Shown here piece after piece: positions 36,471-48,119 of a DNA stretch of 64,000 nucleotides (position 1 is the first letter of the stretch; every line of letters begins with the position of its first letter). The notes beneath the pieces are model-generated. The model was not told the origin of the DNA and did not search any database. It saw nothing but the letters and a program-made list of their open reading frames with translations. The translations under genes were made by a program, and so were the position numbers. Source of the stretch: Larix kaempferi (Eukaryota; Streptophyta; Pinopsida; Pinales; Pinaceae); the NCBI GenBank assembly GCA_027924585.1, contig BSBM01000779.1, positions 18,458,001-18,522,000 on the forward strand, read 5' to 3'.

Positions 36471-37298
36471 TGTTGGGACTTTCCTATACTTCATCCTAGT
36501 ACTAACAACATTCTCCATTTTTTGCATTTTCAGTCATGAATGCATTTTTGCATGTAGCCATGAAATTGCATGCATGCATACAAATTGCTTGCATCCCAGT
36601 CATCAGTCCCAGCACCTAGTCCTCATTTAGCTAGCCCCGGGACCTTCTTTCTGATCATTTTTAGCCCTCCTAGTGCTTACTGAGCCCTCCTTTCACCTAC
36701 CACTTGTGAAAGGCACCCCATCTCACCTACCACTTAGTTGCACTTCAGTTAGTTGAGTTATCTTTAGATCTTTCCTTGATTTAAGGCTAGATTGACTCCT
36801 CAACTAACTGTATCACTCTGATGGACCTCCAGTGAGACTAGACTGCCTATTCTGACTCCAGTTAGCTCCTCATGCACCCTCCACTGAGCCTCCTTCACTA
36901 CATTAGTGATTCCATGTGCCAGTTACACCTACCACACTCAATTAGACTCAGTTTGACACCTAGTTGACAGTTATTTGTGCATTGATGACTCCACTGATGA
37001 TGATCAGGACTCCTAGTTGTGCTTTGATAACACTCCATTGATCTTTTGATCAGTGCATGCATGCTAATTCGAATTGCCACCTTGGCATTTGAATCCTATC
37101 CACCATTGTATTATTTATTGTTCATATTATGATTAATGAATTAGTGTGTGATGTTATTCTGCTTCTATCAGATTTCTACGGTATCATAATTTTGTTGCTC
37201 TTTTACATTGCCTTGTTCACTCTTCTTCTATTTTGGACTGCTTAATCCTTTTTGTGAGGTATACATCATCTCTTAGATCTACTGTGAGGATTTTCACA
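36471..37298 (+). repeat. 5' LTR of the gag-only element
   Basis: 828 bp, TGTTGGGACTTTCC...GATTTTCACA. It is longer than its partner, partly through an extra TGCATTTTTGCATGTAGCCA-type segment near 36540. Confidence 0.88.
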
Positions 37299-37439
37299 TG
37301 GTATCAGTGCGTGTTGAGAGTATTGTCTATCTCCATTCCTGAGAGTTTTTTGTAGGTTATTATCAAGATTTCGAGTGTAGTAGTTGTAGTAGTTTCTGCA
37401 ATTTTGCAGCAGTAGCAGTTGCAGATATTTTCTATTGTT

Positions 37440-38496
37440 TTTTGCAGGTCTTCTAAAAAAACATCCATGAATTTGGTCGGAAGGAATTACTCTTCTTTCT
37501 CCATTCAACTATGATGAATGGAAACCACAGATGATAGCACATTTGAAGAGACATGGTCTCTTTGATTATTGTTTTGAAAGAGAGTTCGAATCCTCTGAAG
37601 AAGAGAAAGACTGGTTAAATGAAGGTGACAGAGCCTATGCAACCATGTTGTATGCTATGTCTCGTTGCATGGTACCCCACTTCCTTTCTGCTGAATCTGC
37701 AAAAGAGCTATGGGCCCATCTGGATGAAATATTTGGCAAACAGAATGAAGGGATTGGTCCAAACCATTTCAAGAGCAAGCCCACTATTTCATTTTCCCTC
37801 CCTGATGGTCTCTCTGATCATAAATCAGTATCAAACATATCTCATATTGAAGTTGTCCACAAAGAAGAATAATTTGCAGATTCTACACTCATGCTCCAAA
37901 TTTCTTCTATTTCGAATTCTGTGCTAGGTCACACTCTAGAAACTGCAGAGGTTCTTAAATCCTCTCTTGCACAAGAGTATGTTGGTTTGCATCATGATAT
38001 ATTGAATGTTTTGGAGGTCAAATCAATAATTGGAGGTATTTCATTCTCTCTCCTTGATCACTCACCTCTTATGTACTACTATATGATCATTTGTACATGC
38101 TCTTAGAATTTTATTGAATATGAAGGCCATTGCCATTCACTTGGGATAATTTCTCATGCATTTCATGGTTTAGATCTCACCTCTAATGGTTCAAAGGAGA
38201 TCTTAAGAAACCATTTTTCAAGTCTTGGATCTGATTTGGATTCCAAGCAATCACTGACATATGATGGTTCTCGTAGGCATGATATCACCAATGATGGTTC
38301 AAAGGAGAAAACAAAAGACTATCTGCACATTCATGGATTTGATCCTACCTCTTCTGATTCGAATCACAGGTTCCAGGATCATCCTCATACTTTTGGATTT
38401 AATCTCATCGAATTCGATCTGAAGAGCAAGTACAAGCACATGCTTTTTGAGCATGAACCACTTCTTCCCAAGAAGAAGATACCTCCAGACATATGA
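37440..38496 (+). pseudogene. gag-like ORF of the non-autonomous element, frameshifted
   Basis: The clear part is 37531-37872: after a frameshift near 37500 (upstream text FNYDEWKPQ in the same frame) it reads MIAHLKRHGLFDYCF, KDWLNEGDRAYATMLYAMSR and SAESAKELWAHLDEIFGK, the pattern of the copia-type gag (UBN2/retrotran_gag) domain. After a TAA at 37870-37872 the text continues in the next frames to SLAQEYVGLHHDILNVLE, and a second open stretch (38236-38496) is Asp/His/Ser-rich and ends FEHEPLLPKKKIPPDI. There is no zinc knuckle. Capsid assembly is the probable former role. Confidence 0.7.
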
Positions 38497-38683
38497 CCAA
38501 GCATCACACCTGCTTGAGTTTGGAACATTTTTTTTTTGGTGTGCCCTACAGTCTATTTTGAGGGGGGTATTTTTTCCATGAGGTTTTCCCCATTTCCTCG
38601 GTTTATTGACTGTTATTTATTATTCATTGTATTGGGTGACCTTTGGTCTCAGTTACTAGGGCCTAGGATGGATTAAGGGGGGG

Positions 38684-39476
38684 TGTTGGGATTTTCTATA
38701 CTCCATCCTAGTCCTAACAACATTCTCCATTTTTGCATTTTCAGTCATGCATGCAATCATGAAATTGCATGCATCCCAATCATCAGTCCCAGCACCTAGT
38801 CCTCATTTAGCTAAGCCCGAGAACTTCTTTCTGATTTGTTTTAGCCCTCCTAGTGCTTAGTGCACCCTCCTTTCATCTACCACTTGTGAAAGGCACCCTC
38901 TCTCACCTACCACTTAGTTGCACTTAAGTTAGTTGAGTTATCTTTAGATATATCCTTGATTTAAGGCTAGATTGACTCCTCAACTGACTGTATCACTCCG
39001 ATGGACCTACAGTGAGACTAGACTACCTATTCTGACTCCAGTTAGCTCCTCATGCACCCTCGACTGAGCCTCTTTCACTACATTAGTGCTTCTGTGTGCC
39101 AGTTACACCTACCAGACTCAGTTAGACTCAGTTTGACACCTGGTTGATAGTTACTTTTGCATTGATGACTCCACTAATGATGATCATGACTCCTAGTTGT
39201 GCTTTGATGACACTCCACTGATCTTTTGATCAGTGCATGCAGGCTAATTCAAATTGCCACCTTGGAATTCGAATCCTCTCCACCATTGTATTATTTATTG
39301 TTCATGTTATGATTAATGAATTAGTGTGTGATGTTATTATGCTTTTATCGGTGTTCTACTGTATCATAATTTTGCTGCTCTTTTACACTGCATTGTTCAC
39401 TCTTCTTCTATTTTCCTGCTTAGTCCTTTTTGTGAGGTATACATCATCTCTTAGATCTACTATGAGGATTTTCACA
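38684..39476 (+). repeat. 3' LTR of the gag-only element
   Basis: 793 bp, TGTTGGGATTTTC...GATTTTCACA, aligned with 36471-37298 throughout. Confidence 0.88.
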
Positions 39477-39580
39477 CTACTATTAAACGGAAGAAGACCT
39501 GAGATAGCAGTAGCTCCAAGAAGAGAAAGATTGATTTTGGATATGCACCTGGGAGTGGCCGGGGTGGTCATAATGCTTGA

Positions 39581-40880
39581 CAATCCATGTTATCTACATT
39601 AGCCATGATGTGGCACCTTTGGGCACCACTTTCCATGTACTTTGTTTCTAGGACACGGGTTGCCATGTATTTTGGATCTACGACGCGAATTGTCATATTT
39701 TGTATAGGGCACTAGTTGCCATGTATTTTGGATCTACGAAACGATTTGTTGGATTTTGTATAGGGCACCAGTTTCCATCGTATGTACATTGGGAACCATG
39801 TTCCACTATTTTCCTGAAAAATTTATATATTTGTTCGAGTTTTGTTCCACTATGGTTTTATCTCATGGATTTATATATAGTTTTGTTCGATTTTTGTTCT
39901 ATATATGCGTATAATGATTTGGATTCAAATGTATGTCATGGCGATTTTGGATGAAACCTAGAGCACCATTTTAGGGCTTTTATTGCAACGACAACAATTA
40001 TTAAGGCCAATATTTCAAACAAGATGTAATTTTAACCCCGAATAAAAACAAAGGTGATTTTGGGAGGACCATTTTTTTATTCAAAGATCAAGTTCACTTG
40101 AATCCAACACGAGTTCTCTCACAACTAAGTTAATATTCTGACTACATAGTACTCTAGGCAACTCATCCAACCATAAAAAATCATAGCACTCTCTTCCACT
40201 ACCCTACTTAACACAATGAATATATGCTCTTTCTCTACTCAATAATCCCTTAGGGATATTGTTCCCTTACAATGGTCTTTAGTATAGGTACAAACAATCA
40301 AATCCAATAAATTATTTTAGGAAAATTTAACTAGATAAAGAATACAACTTGTTTCCTAAGCAACCAATGAGAAACATTAACCAACATGTTAAGAATTTCT
40401 ACATGTCGTAAGCTTTAATATGTTCATCTACAACCCCTCTCTCTCTCTCCACTAACATCTACAAATTCCTCTTTTATACTACTAATTCTGTCATTTTCAA
40501 ATTTGGTTAATGGGTAACAAATATAGAGAATACAACATGAGAGGCAAAGAGTATGAACTTGAGAATTGGAGAATAATGGGATAATGATATTCAATGAGGT
40601 AGGAGAATGAAGTACTCCTCACACTTCTACAAAGTAATTTTACTTTGCCTAAGCTTACACAAGGTAGACTTCCTCACCAACTTCCACATGAATTTATGAT
40701 TGGATTCATAGGTGAAGGAAGTGGATGAACTTTATTGAAGGAACATGATGAAAAAGTGGGATTTCTTAGAATGAAACTTGGTAATGGACGATTAATTTCT
40801 CATAAGATCCCTCTATGTTTAAAATTTGATTGCTATATCTTTGACATCGTAATACTTACTTTATTAGTCATCTTCTCTGT
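39581..40880. other. 3' flank of the split gene and unassigned sequence
   Basis: 39581-39960 looks like a 3' untranslated region with an internal tandem repeat (listed separately). From 39961 to 40880 I see no gene, LTR end or domain, only a short CT microsatellite at about 40436-40450. Confidence 0.5.
39629..39773. repeat. Imperfect tandem repeat, 56-bp period
   Basis: Two copies of GCCATGTATTTTGGATCTAC... start at 39662 and 39718, each ending TTTTGTATAGGGCAC. A third, decayed copy (TTCCATGTACTTTGTTTCTA) precedes them. Confidence 0.8.
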
Positions 40881-41815
40881 AAATTTTAAAGGAACAAAGG
40901 TCATATAGAGGACGGTGTCGTATTACTATTTTAAAATATTTTATAAAAAAAAATTATAATTATAATTAATAAATTATAAATAATTTATAGTACTAATTAA
41001 TTATCTAATAACAAATATTATTTTAATTATTTTATAAAAATAATTAGTTTATATTTACGTTTAACAAATTATAAATAATTTAGAGTAATAATTAAATAAT
41101 TTGTAATATTAATTATTAAATTATAATAAAAATAGCTATTATTATTATTATTATAAAAAAACATATTATAATAATTATAAAAAAATAATATTAAAATAAT
41201 AATTATAATAAAATTCTATTTTATTATATTTTTTATTATTATAAAAAATATAATAAGGATGGGCAATTATAATTATAATTATAATTATAATGATATTAAT
41301 ATTAATAATAATAGTAATGATAATTTATATTCTTATTTTTTATTACTATTATTTATAAAATATTTAAAATAATAATTATTATAAATAATTTAGAGCAATA
41401 ATTAAATATTTTGTAATATTAATTATTTAATTATAATAAAAATAACTATTATTATTATTATTATTATTATTATAAAACAAACAATATTGAAATAGTTTAT
41501 TATAATAATTATATAAAAAAAATTATATTATAATAATAATTATTTTTACAAATAACAAAACATAATTATAATAATAAAAAAAATAATAAATGAAAATAAT
41601 TTATAATAAGGATAAATAATAATAATATTAATGATAATTTATATTCTTATTCTTATTAATATTTTTTAAATATTTTATAATAATAAAAATAATTGTAAAT
41701 TAAAAAATATAATTGTAATAATTATAAATGAAAATAAGAAAAATAATGAAAAATAATTATAATAATGTCTAATAATACTAATAATGTTTATTAATGTCTA
41801 ATATAAGCCATGTTA
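40880..41815. repeat. Extreme AT-rich block of TAA/ATT simple repeats
   Basis: About 0.9 kb made almost only of A and T: AATTATAATTATAA, TTATTATTATT and TAATAATAAT runs, with near-repeated segments such as ATAATTTAGAG(C/T)AATAATTAAAT (41085 and 41387). It directly adjoins the TTGAC repeat field. Confidence 0.8.
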
Positions 41816-41819
41816 TTAT

Positions 41820-42876
41820 TATTATTATTATTAAAATCAACCATGGTTAACCAAAACTCAACCATAGCAACCCATATTAATATTAACTTTGGTGGACTTT
41901 GGTTGACAATGCTTAACATTGGTTGACTATGGTTGACTACGTTTGACTTTGCTTTACTTTTGCATAACTTTTGATTGACCATGGTTGACTTTTGTTGACT
42001 TTGGTTTCCTTCCGGTTGACCATGGTTAAATTTGTTTTACTTTTGTTTACTTTTTGTTGACTATGGTTGACTATGTTTTACAATGGTTGACTATGGTTGA
42101 CCATCATTTACTTTGTTGGACGATGGTTGCCTTTGGTTTACCATGGTTGACTATGGCTCAACACGGTTGAGCGTAGTTGACTTTGGTTGTTCATGGTTTA
42201 TTTATCGTTGACTATGGTTGATTACGATTTCCCATGGTTGAATTTGGTTCGCCATGGTTCACTTTGGTTGTCCATGGTTGATTTATTGTTGACTATGGTT
42301 GAATACGATTACCCATGCTTGAAATTGGTTGACCATGGTTGACTTTGGTTGATTTTTTTTACTTTTTTGTTGACTTTGCGTTGGTCATGGTTGACTTTTT
42401 GTTGAGCATGGTTGAATTTTGTTGAACATGGTTGACTTTTGTTGACATTTTGTTGAACAAGGTTGACTTTGGTTGACTTTTGGTTGAATTTTGGTTGTCT
42501 ATAATTGACTTTGGTTGACTTTTGGTTGTCTTTGTATGAGTTTTGTTGATGTTTTGTTGAACATGGTTGACTTTGATTTTTTTTGTTGACCATGGTTGAC
42601 TTTGGTTGAATTTTGGCTTACTATGTTTATTCATGCTTGACCATGGTAGAGCATGGTTGACCATGTTTGAATTTTATTAACCATGGTTTACTTTGGATGA
42701 CCATGGTTCACTTCGAGTTGATTTGTTGTTGACTTTGGTTGACCATGGTTAAACATGGTTAACTTTGGTTTATAGTGGTTGACTTGTGGTAGGCTATGGT
42801 TGACTATGTTTAACCATGTTTTACTTTTGGTTAGCCTTGGTTAACCATAGTTGTATTTTTGTTGGCTTTGGTTCAT
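41820..42876. repeat. Left part of the TTGAC(C/T)(A/T)TGG decanucleotide repeat
   Basis: About 1.05 kb of imperfect ~10-bp repeats with consensus GG-TTGAC-(C/T)-(A/T)-T (CCATGGTTGACTATGGTTGA, TTTGGTTGACCATGGTTGAC). By hand I count about three dozen TTGAC cores on the + strand, many decayed to TTGAA, TTAAC or TTTAC. It ends at the target duplication of gypsy element 2 (TTCAT, 42872-42876) and resumes after that element at 55937. Confidence 0.9.
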
Positions 42877-45800
42877 TGTAATAACCTGAATTTTGGATTA
42901 ACTATTTTATGATGTTATATTGGGCCACGGCCCCAGCACATAGGATTTATTCTGATTATTGCGCATGAGCCCTAGTGCATATGATTTATTCTTTATAGAC
43001 TAACATATTGGGCATGGACCCTAATTGAATTTCACTACATGATTATATACTGGGCAAGGAAGCCCCAATGCTTTGATTCATGTTCCTACAATATGATGTG
43101 GGCACAAAACCCTAATATACTAAGATGATCTTTTCTTACATATGGTGCAGTGATGTGAATGGCGTGATTGACTTATGTGGTGTGTTGAGCGTGGACTCAG
43201 AAACACATGGATTACCTACATACTAGGCAAAAGCCCTGACGTACCTAAAGGAAATATTATGTACTGGGAGTAAGCCCTGATGTACATTGACTGTTGGGCA
43301 TAAGCCCTGGAGCACTCCAAGCTTGATAAATGAATATTGGATCCGAGGCAACTTAAATATTCTAGATGTGCCTCACAACCACATTCTAGCACTAGTGTTG
43401 AGTAGGGAATCTGGAATTGCACTAGAGTAACGCCCATGTGAGAGTGTTGAGTTAAAAGGATCTGAAGAGCACTCGGGGTTACGGAGTTTCAAAGTGTTGA
43501 ATCGAAAAGACTCCGAAGAGCAATTTTATCACATTTATTTAATTTGACTAAATGATTCATATGTTTATCCATCATCACCTAATGTGGGAGATACCATGTT
43601 AAACGAGGGAATCCAACATGCGAAGAGAGAGGCTAGAGGTACCTAACCAAGATGACCAAGACCATCCAAAAGAAGCATATCTTACCCTTAAAAAGTTGTT
43701 AAATAAAGTATCTGGTGAAGATACAAGATTAAATATTATTATTAAGAATTCAAATAAATAATGAAGTGTTTATTTATGTTTAAAACACATTTATTGAATT
43801 TAGTTTATGCATAGTGGAGTGTTACATTCTTTTCATTATGATTAGTATTATTATTATCATTATTATTATTGTTATAATGTATTAAATAAGTTAAGAGAAA
43901 TTTAATTATTGTTATTATAATTATTGTGGAAAGTTTAAATTAAAATCACTCCTAGTTAAAACAAAAGGAAGAGTCCTAGTTCAAGAGGATTAGTGAGTGA
44001 GTAAATAATATCTTTTAAATAAATATTAATTATTTAATTTAAAGAAACTAATTATTCCAACAGTCTTAATTCAAGACTCCCCTACTTAAACAGGGTGGAT
44101 CCCAAGTTTTGGGGATCATCTATCATTCTTGGTTATTATCATTCTCTTATGGTAGTGTAGGAAAAGTATTATGCTTCAAGAAGTTGAAGCAGCCTTACCT
44201 AGAAATTCTCAGAACGTAACCAGTAGTGGATCTAGGGCCTCTACCTCTCATTGCATGTTGGAACCAAGCTCGAGGGGATCCAGATAGAACCGGAATGGTT
44301 CAAGGGTCAAGGTTGGGAGGAACGTGGTAACCCCAAAGTCATTGTAATAGATTAGCTAAGCTTAGAGGGCTCTATACTAATTATTGTTTGAGTGTGCAGG
44401 TTACTTCAGGAAGGGAGCAAGTTACAAAGTAATCAGGTTACTTCAAAAAGGGAGCAAGCCACAAAGTAATAAGGTGTGAAATGTGAATCTTCCAATTTAA
44501 GTTATAATAGAGTTTAGATAAGTAATACAGGGTGCTACCCCAGCATCATTGGCCTCGTTTTTCTTTCATTCTAAAATCGTTTAAATATAGACTTTCTGCT
44601 AGGAACAAACATAGAGCATTAATTGTAATCTATGATCAGCAGAATGTCTAGCAGGCTTAGCTAAGCTATCCTATTCTAGACATCCTAGCAAATCCACAAG
44701 CTAGAAATCTGTTCTCAAGAATTTAAATAAACTCAGATTGCTCCTTCAGGGTCAAATTATTTTATTTATATATATGTTCTCCCATTTTTTGAAACAATGT
44801 TTGACTTTTTCAATCTTCGTATAGCTAAGATGTGAATGCTGTTCATATTAATGTTTGTATTTCTGTTATTTCCACTAAAACGCTATCTCAGTTTTAAAAC
44901 ATGAATACATCTCAAAACTACTAACCCTTATAGGAAAACAAGTTGAGACTTCGAAATCACTAGGTCTTTTCATGCATCAAGTTTTGGAGGCTCAAGACTA
45001 CACACTGTTATTACCACCTACCATGACAATCAAAATATAGAATTTACTCATCATCCATTGACCAATAGTAACCCAAATCTATTATCGAAATTATAGTACC
45101 AAGCAGTAAAACAAAATACAGTATGCTCCCAGAGCATTTCTTTATCAACATGTCAGTAAACCACTACAATGAAAGAATCACAGTCAACTCATCACAAATA
45201 TTTAACGCATCACATAGGATTTACGATTGATAAACTTAATATCAGACATTTCATTCCTATAACCTAAACTTTTGATGAAAATCTCAATGATAATCATTTC
45301 AGAAATCAATAGACCAGCATAGTCATAGTATAGCAATGCTTACCCCTTCAAAGGTAAATTGAAACCGTGTTTAAGGCCACGTCTCTTAATAAAAACCACA
45401 AGAGGGTTACATAGCAATCTCTAGCCAAATTTTTACACAGTAACATGCATAGAGGTGTTACTCATAAACGACTATACAAGGATCGATTCCCACTACATTT
45501 TCATTTAAAACCCTTTGGTTTTCTACCTACTTCAAATCACCAAAAACGTAACAGTAAAATACCCAAATCTTAGAGTATGTAAGGCGTATAGATTTAGCCC
45601 CAAAGTCACGAATTGTACCATTGAAACATTCATAATAGCAACCAACATCTCTCAAAAATCTTAGATATAGATATCACCCATATAAATTAAAACGAAGAGT
45701 TTAATAGGGTACCAAACCCTCATGAATTTTACACAAAAAGATGATCCAGTTCCCATACAAATACATTATGCAAACATAGGTAAACCCCCAATTCATTTGG

Positions 45801-47218
45801 GTACTAGCATTAACATCGAGAGTTCAATAAAATTCAGACATAGAGCCGGATGGCCAAAATCTCCCACTAAAACCTTTAGAGCCTACAAATGACAATATAT
45901 ACACTGTTTCACAACAGTCCCGCCAACGACGACTTCCAGGGAACTCAAACTTGTTGCAGTGAACTCAATTGAGCTCATTAAGTTCCCTATAGCAAATGCA
46001 AGACACTCCACAGAGGCAAGAGGAGGAGGGAAGTTAATGTGGACTCTGGACTTACCAGTTGAAGATGCCTCCAAGACTAAGTCGTGATCATTAACCAGTA
46101 CCCACGCAGACGAAGGAGACCAAACCACTTACCTGTCAAGCAAGTAAACATTTCAAGTCAGAAACTGTTAATTATTGTCACTATCAAAATATAAAATTTA
46201 CAAGTGAACAAGGAGGATGTTTATCTTCTTCCACCGTTAGGTCTGCATAACAAAACCCTTGTAATGGGTAGACCATGAGCCAAGCTTAGGTCATACCACC
46301 AAACCCTCAGAGGCATTCAACATACAAACAAAGGTAAACAAGCCATGAATATCGAAACCCTCAATGGTGTAGTATCCAAGAACAACCCCTAGCTTAGCTG
46401 GCAGTCATTGGCATGTGTTATTGTAGGGTGGCTTCAATTACCACCACCAACCCCAAATATTCGCTACAAAGTCGAGATCTCTATAGTGGTGAGGGTATTC
46501 CTGACCCAAATGTAATTTAAACACAAGGGTGTTACAAAGACCGCAAGTGGGGTATAAAGTCAACAAGTAATGATAAGGCCCTTATGTTATGAAGGATCAA
46601 TGAGGACTTCAACATTTCCAACAAAAAATTTCAAAGTGACAACCACCACACTTGATAAAGAGTAGTATTAATTAAGTGCGGAACTTGCGAAGTGAACACT
46701 ATAAGTAGGCACCTCCGTAAGTAGACCTGCAAACCAGAAAAAGAAGAGAAGGCATTAGCGAAAGTGCTAAGTAAGTCAAGAGCCTCCATTTTCTTACCCC
46801 TACATCTCGGTAGCCCTGCCAGGGTACCTTGCAATTTTAAAAGACCAAGTATCACATCATGAGCATCAATCGCCACCAATAAAGGATCCATTCCACCTGA
46901 ATTACCAGTAAAACTTTAATACATATTGATTCAAACCTTTGCAACTGTAAGAAGGAGATTCACATTATTGCATTCAATACATTGTACACATGTGACAGTT
47001 CATACATCTAAATCATTTTAAAAACACTTCCGCAAAGCTGTAGAACTTTATAATCAGCAAACCATGATACTTATGAACAAAACATTTCAAAGAGTAGAAA
47101 TCAAATATCAATACAGTAAGTACTTATCAGTGCTGAAGTTAGTATTCATCATATCTTTTCTAGTTTATTCTAGTGGCGGAATTTTTTTTAAAATTTTTAC
47201 TATTTTAGGGACATTACA
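42877..47218 (+). repeat. 5' LTR of gypsy element 2
   Basis: 4,342 bp. It contains minus-strand open frames at 45883-46128 and 46631-46891, the second bounded by an acceptor-like AATTCAG and a donor-like GGTTTGCAG/GTCTAC on the minus strand. Confidence 0.9.
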
Positions 47219-47220
47219 AG

Positions 47221-47232
47221 TGGTATCAGAGC
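47221..47232 (+). other. Primer-binding site of gypsy element 2
   Basis: TGGTATCAGAGC, two bases after the LTR end; initiator-Met tRNA type. Confidence 0.85.
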
Positions 47233-47403
47233 TTAGTTACAAAACTAAGTGACCTATTGGGCTCATTACAAACATCCGCTGCAGATACACAGTAAACAAA
47301 AACATACACTTAAATTTTTATTTTGTTTTATGCGAAAATGAACTAACATGATTTTCTGCTCTTTATACTTGTATAACATTTTAGGTACAGTCATTGTCTA
47401 AAA

Positions 47404-48069
47404 ATGAATACAGAAGGGGGCAGTAGCATACATGGAAATCTGAACTCTCCACCACGAGAGCAAGAAATTATGGTGGAGCTCAACTCGGATTTAATGAAAT
47501 CCATGCAGAATCTACAACATTGGATACTTTCAGCAGAATATTCAAGGACAAGTATATGTCTGAAAGTTTCTTTGACAAGAAAATAAAAGAATTTCATGAG
47601 CTAAAAATGGGCTCCCTAACTATGGAAGCATTCATAAACTGATTCTTAGACTTGCTGCACTATGTGACTTATATTAAAGATGAGAAGGTAAAGATTCAAC
47701 AGTTCTTGGGAGGGCTGCCACCAAAATTTAGAGAAAAGATAGAGTTTGACATGCCCAAAACCCTTGATATAACCTTACATAAGGCAAGGTTGTGTTATGA
47801 ACACGGATAGCCAAGGAATGAGAAAATAAACAGAAATAGAGATAGGTTTAGAACCTTCTCGGACAACCATAGACCGGGATTTAGGCCTCCACCTTATCAG
47901 AAACATAACAACAGTTTTCTGCCCAATAGAGGCTTCAACCGACCCCAAGCACGGCCAAGTGCACCCCCACCACATGTCAACATGCCAGCATTCAACAAAG
48001 GGACCAAAGATGTCCCACCAATCGTTTCTTGCTAGAAATGCCAAGGGCCCCACTACTACAGAGACTGCC
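47404..48069 (+). pseudogene. gag of gypsy element 2, with a large internal deletion
   Basis: Starts at ATG 47404 (MNTEGGSSIHGNLNSPPREQ). After MKSMQNLQH it jumps, out of frame, to the capsid C-terminal half: FKDKYMSESFFDKKIKEFHE, then KVKIQQFLGGLPPKFREKIE. The corresponding part of element 1 is about 500 bp longer, so the N-terminal capsid region has been deleted here. An Arg/Pro/Asn-rich linker leads to the knuckle C-stop-KCQGPHYYRDC at 48030-48069, with TGG to TAG at its second position. It cannot make a capsid protein. Confidence 0.8.
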
Positions 48070-48119
48070 CCAGCAAAACGGATGGAGTTTTACACAACAT
48101 CCAAACAGAGACTACTGTA

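Larger units (their letters stand above)
36471..39476 (+). mobile_element. Non-autonomous gag-only LTR retrotransposon
   Basis: 3,006 bp with perfect target duplication CTACT (36466-36470 and 39477-39481). LTRs are 36471-37298 (828 bp) and 38684-39476 (793 bp), starting TGTTGGGA and ending GATTTTCACA. The primer site TGGTATCAG is at 37299-37307, and the polypurine tract ATTAAGGGGGG lies before 38684. The 1,385-bp interior has a gag-like frame only and no trace of protease, RT, RNase H or integrase. This matches the plan of terminal-repeat-with-gag (TR-GAG) elements, which depend on an autonomous partner's enzymes. Confidence 0.88.
36459..39580 (+). pseudogene. Last exon of the split gene, interrupted by a gag-only LTR element
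   Basis: The exon is 36459-36470 plus 39482-39580; the two parts meet across the target duplication CTACT. The joined frame reads STIKRKKT-stop-DSSSSKKRK and then IDFGYAPGSGRGGHNA before TGA at 39578-39580. KRKK and KKRK separated by a Ser-rich spacer form a bipartite nuclear-localisation-like signal. Two TGA codons (one in the first part, one after KRKKT) are probably former CGA Arg codons. The acceptor choice (AG at 36457-36458 rather than the better 36450-36451) is needed to keep this frame, which lowers confidence. Confidence 0.4.

Noticed and set aside
41791-42664. Minus-strand open frames rich in Asn, Lys, Gln and Ser (VNHVQQN-like)
   Set aside because: They are translations of the TTGAC decanucleotide repeat read in the complementary strand.
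22713-48069. CX2CX3HX4C zinc knuckles and DPG protease sites as novel variants
   Set aside because: Both occur in both elements and are, to my knowledge, ordinary variants in plant chromoviruses.
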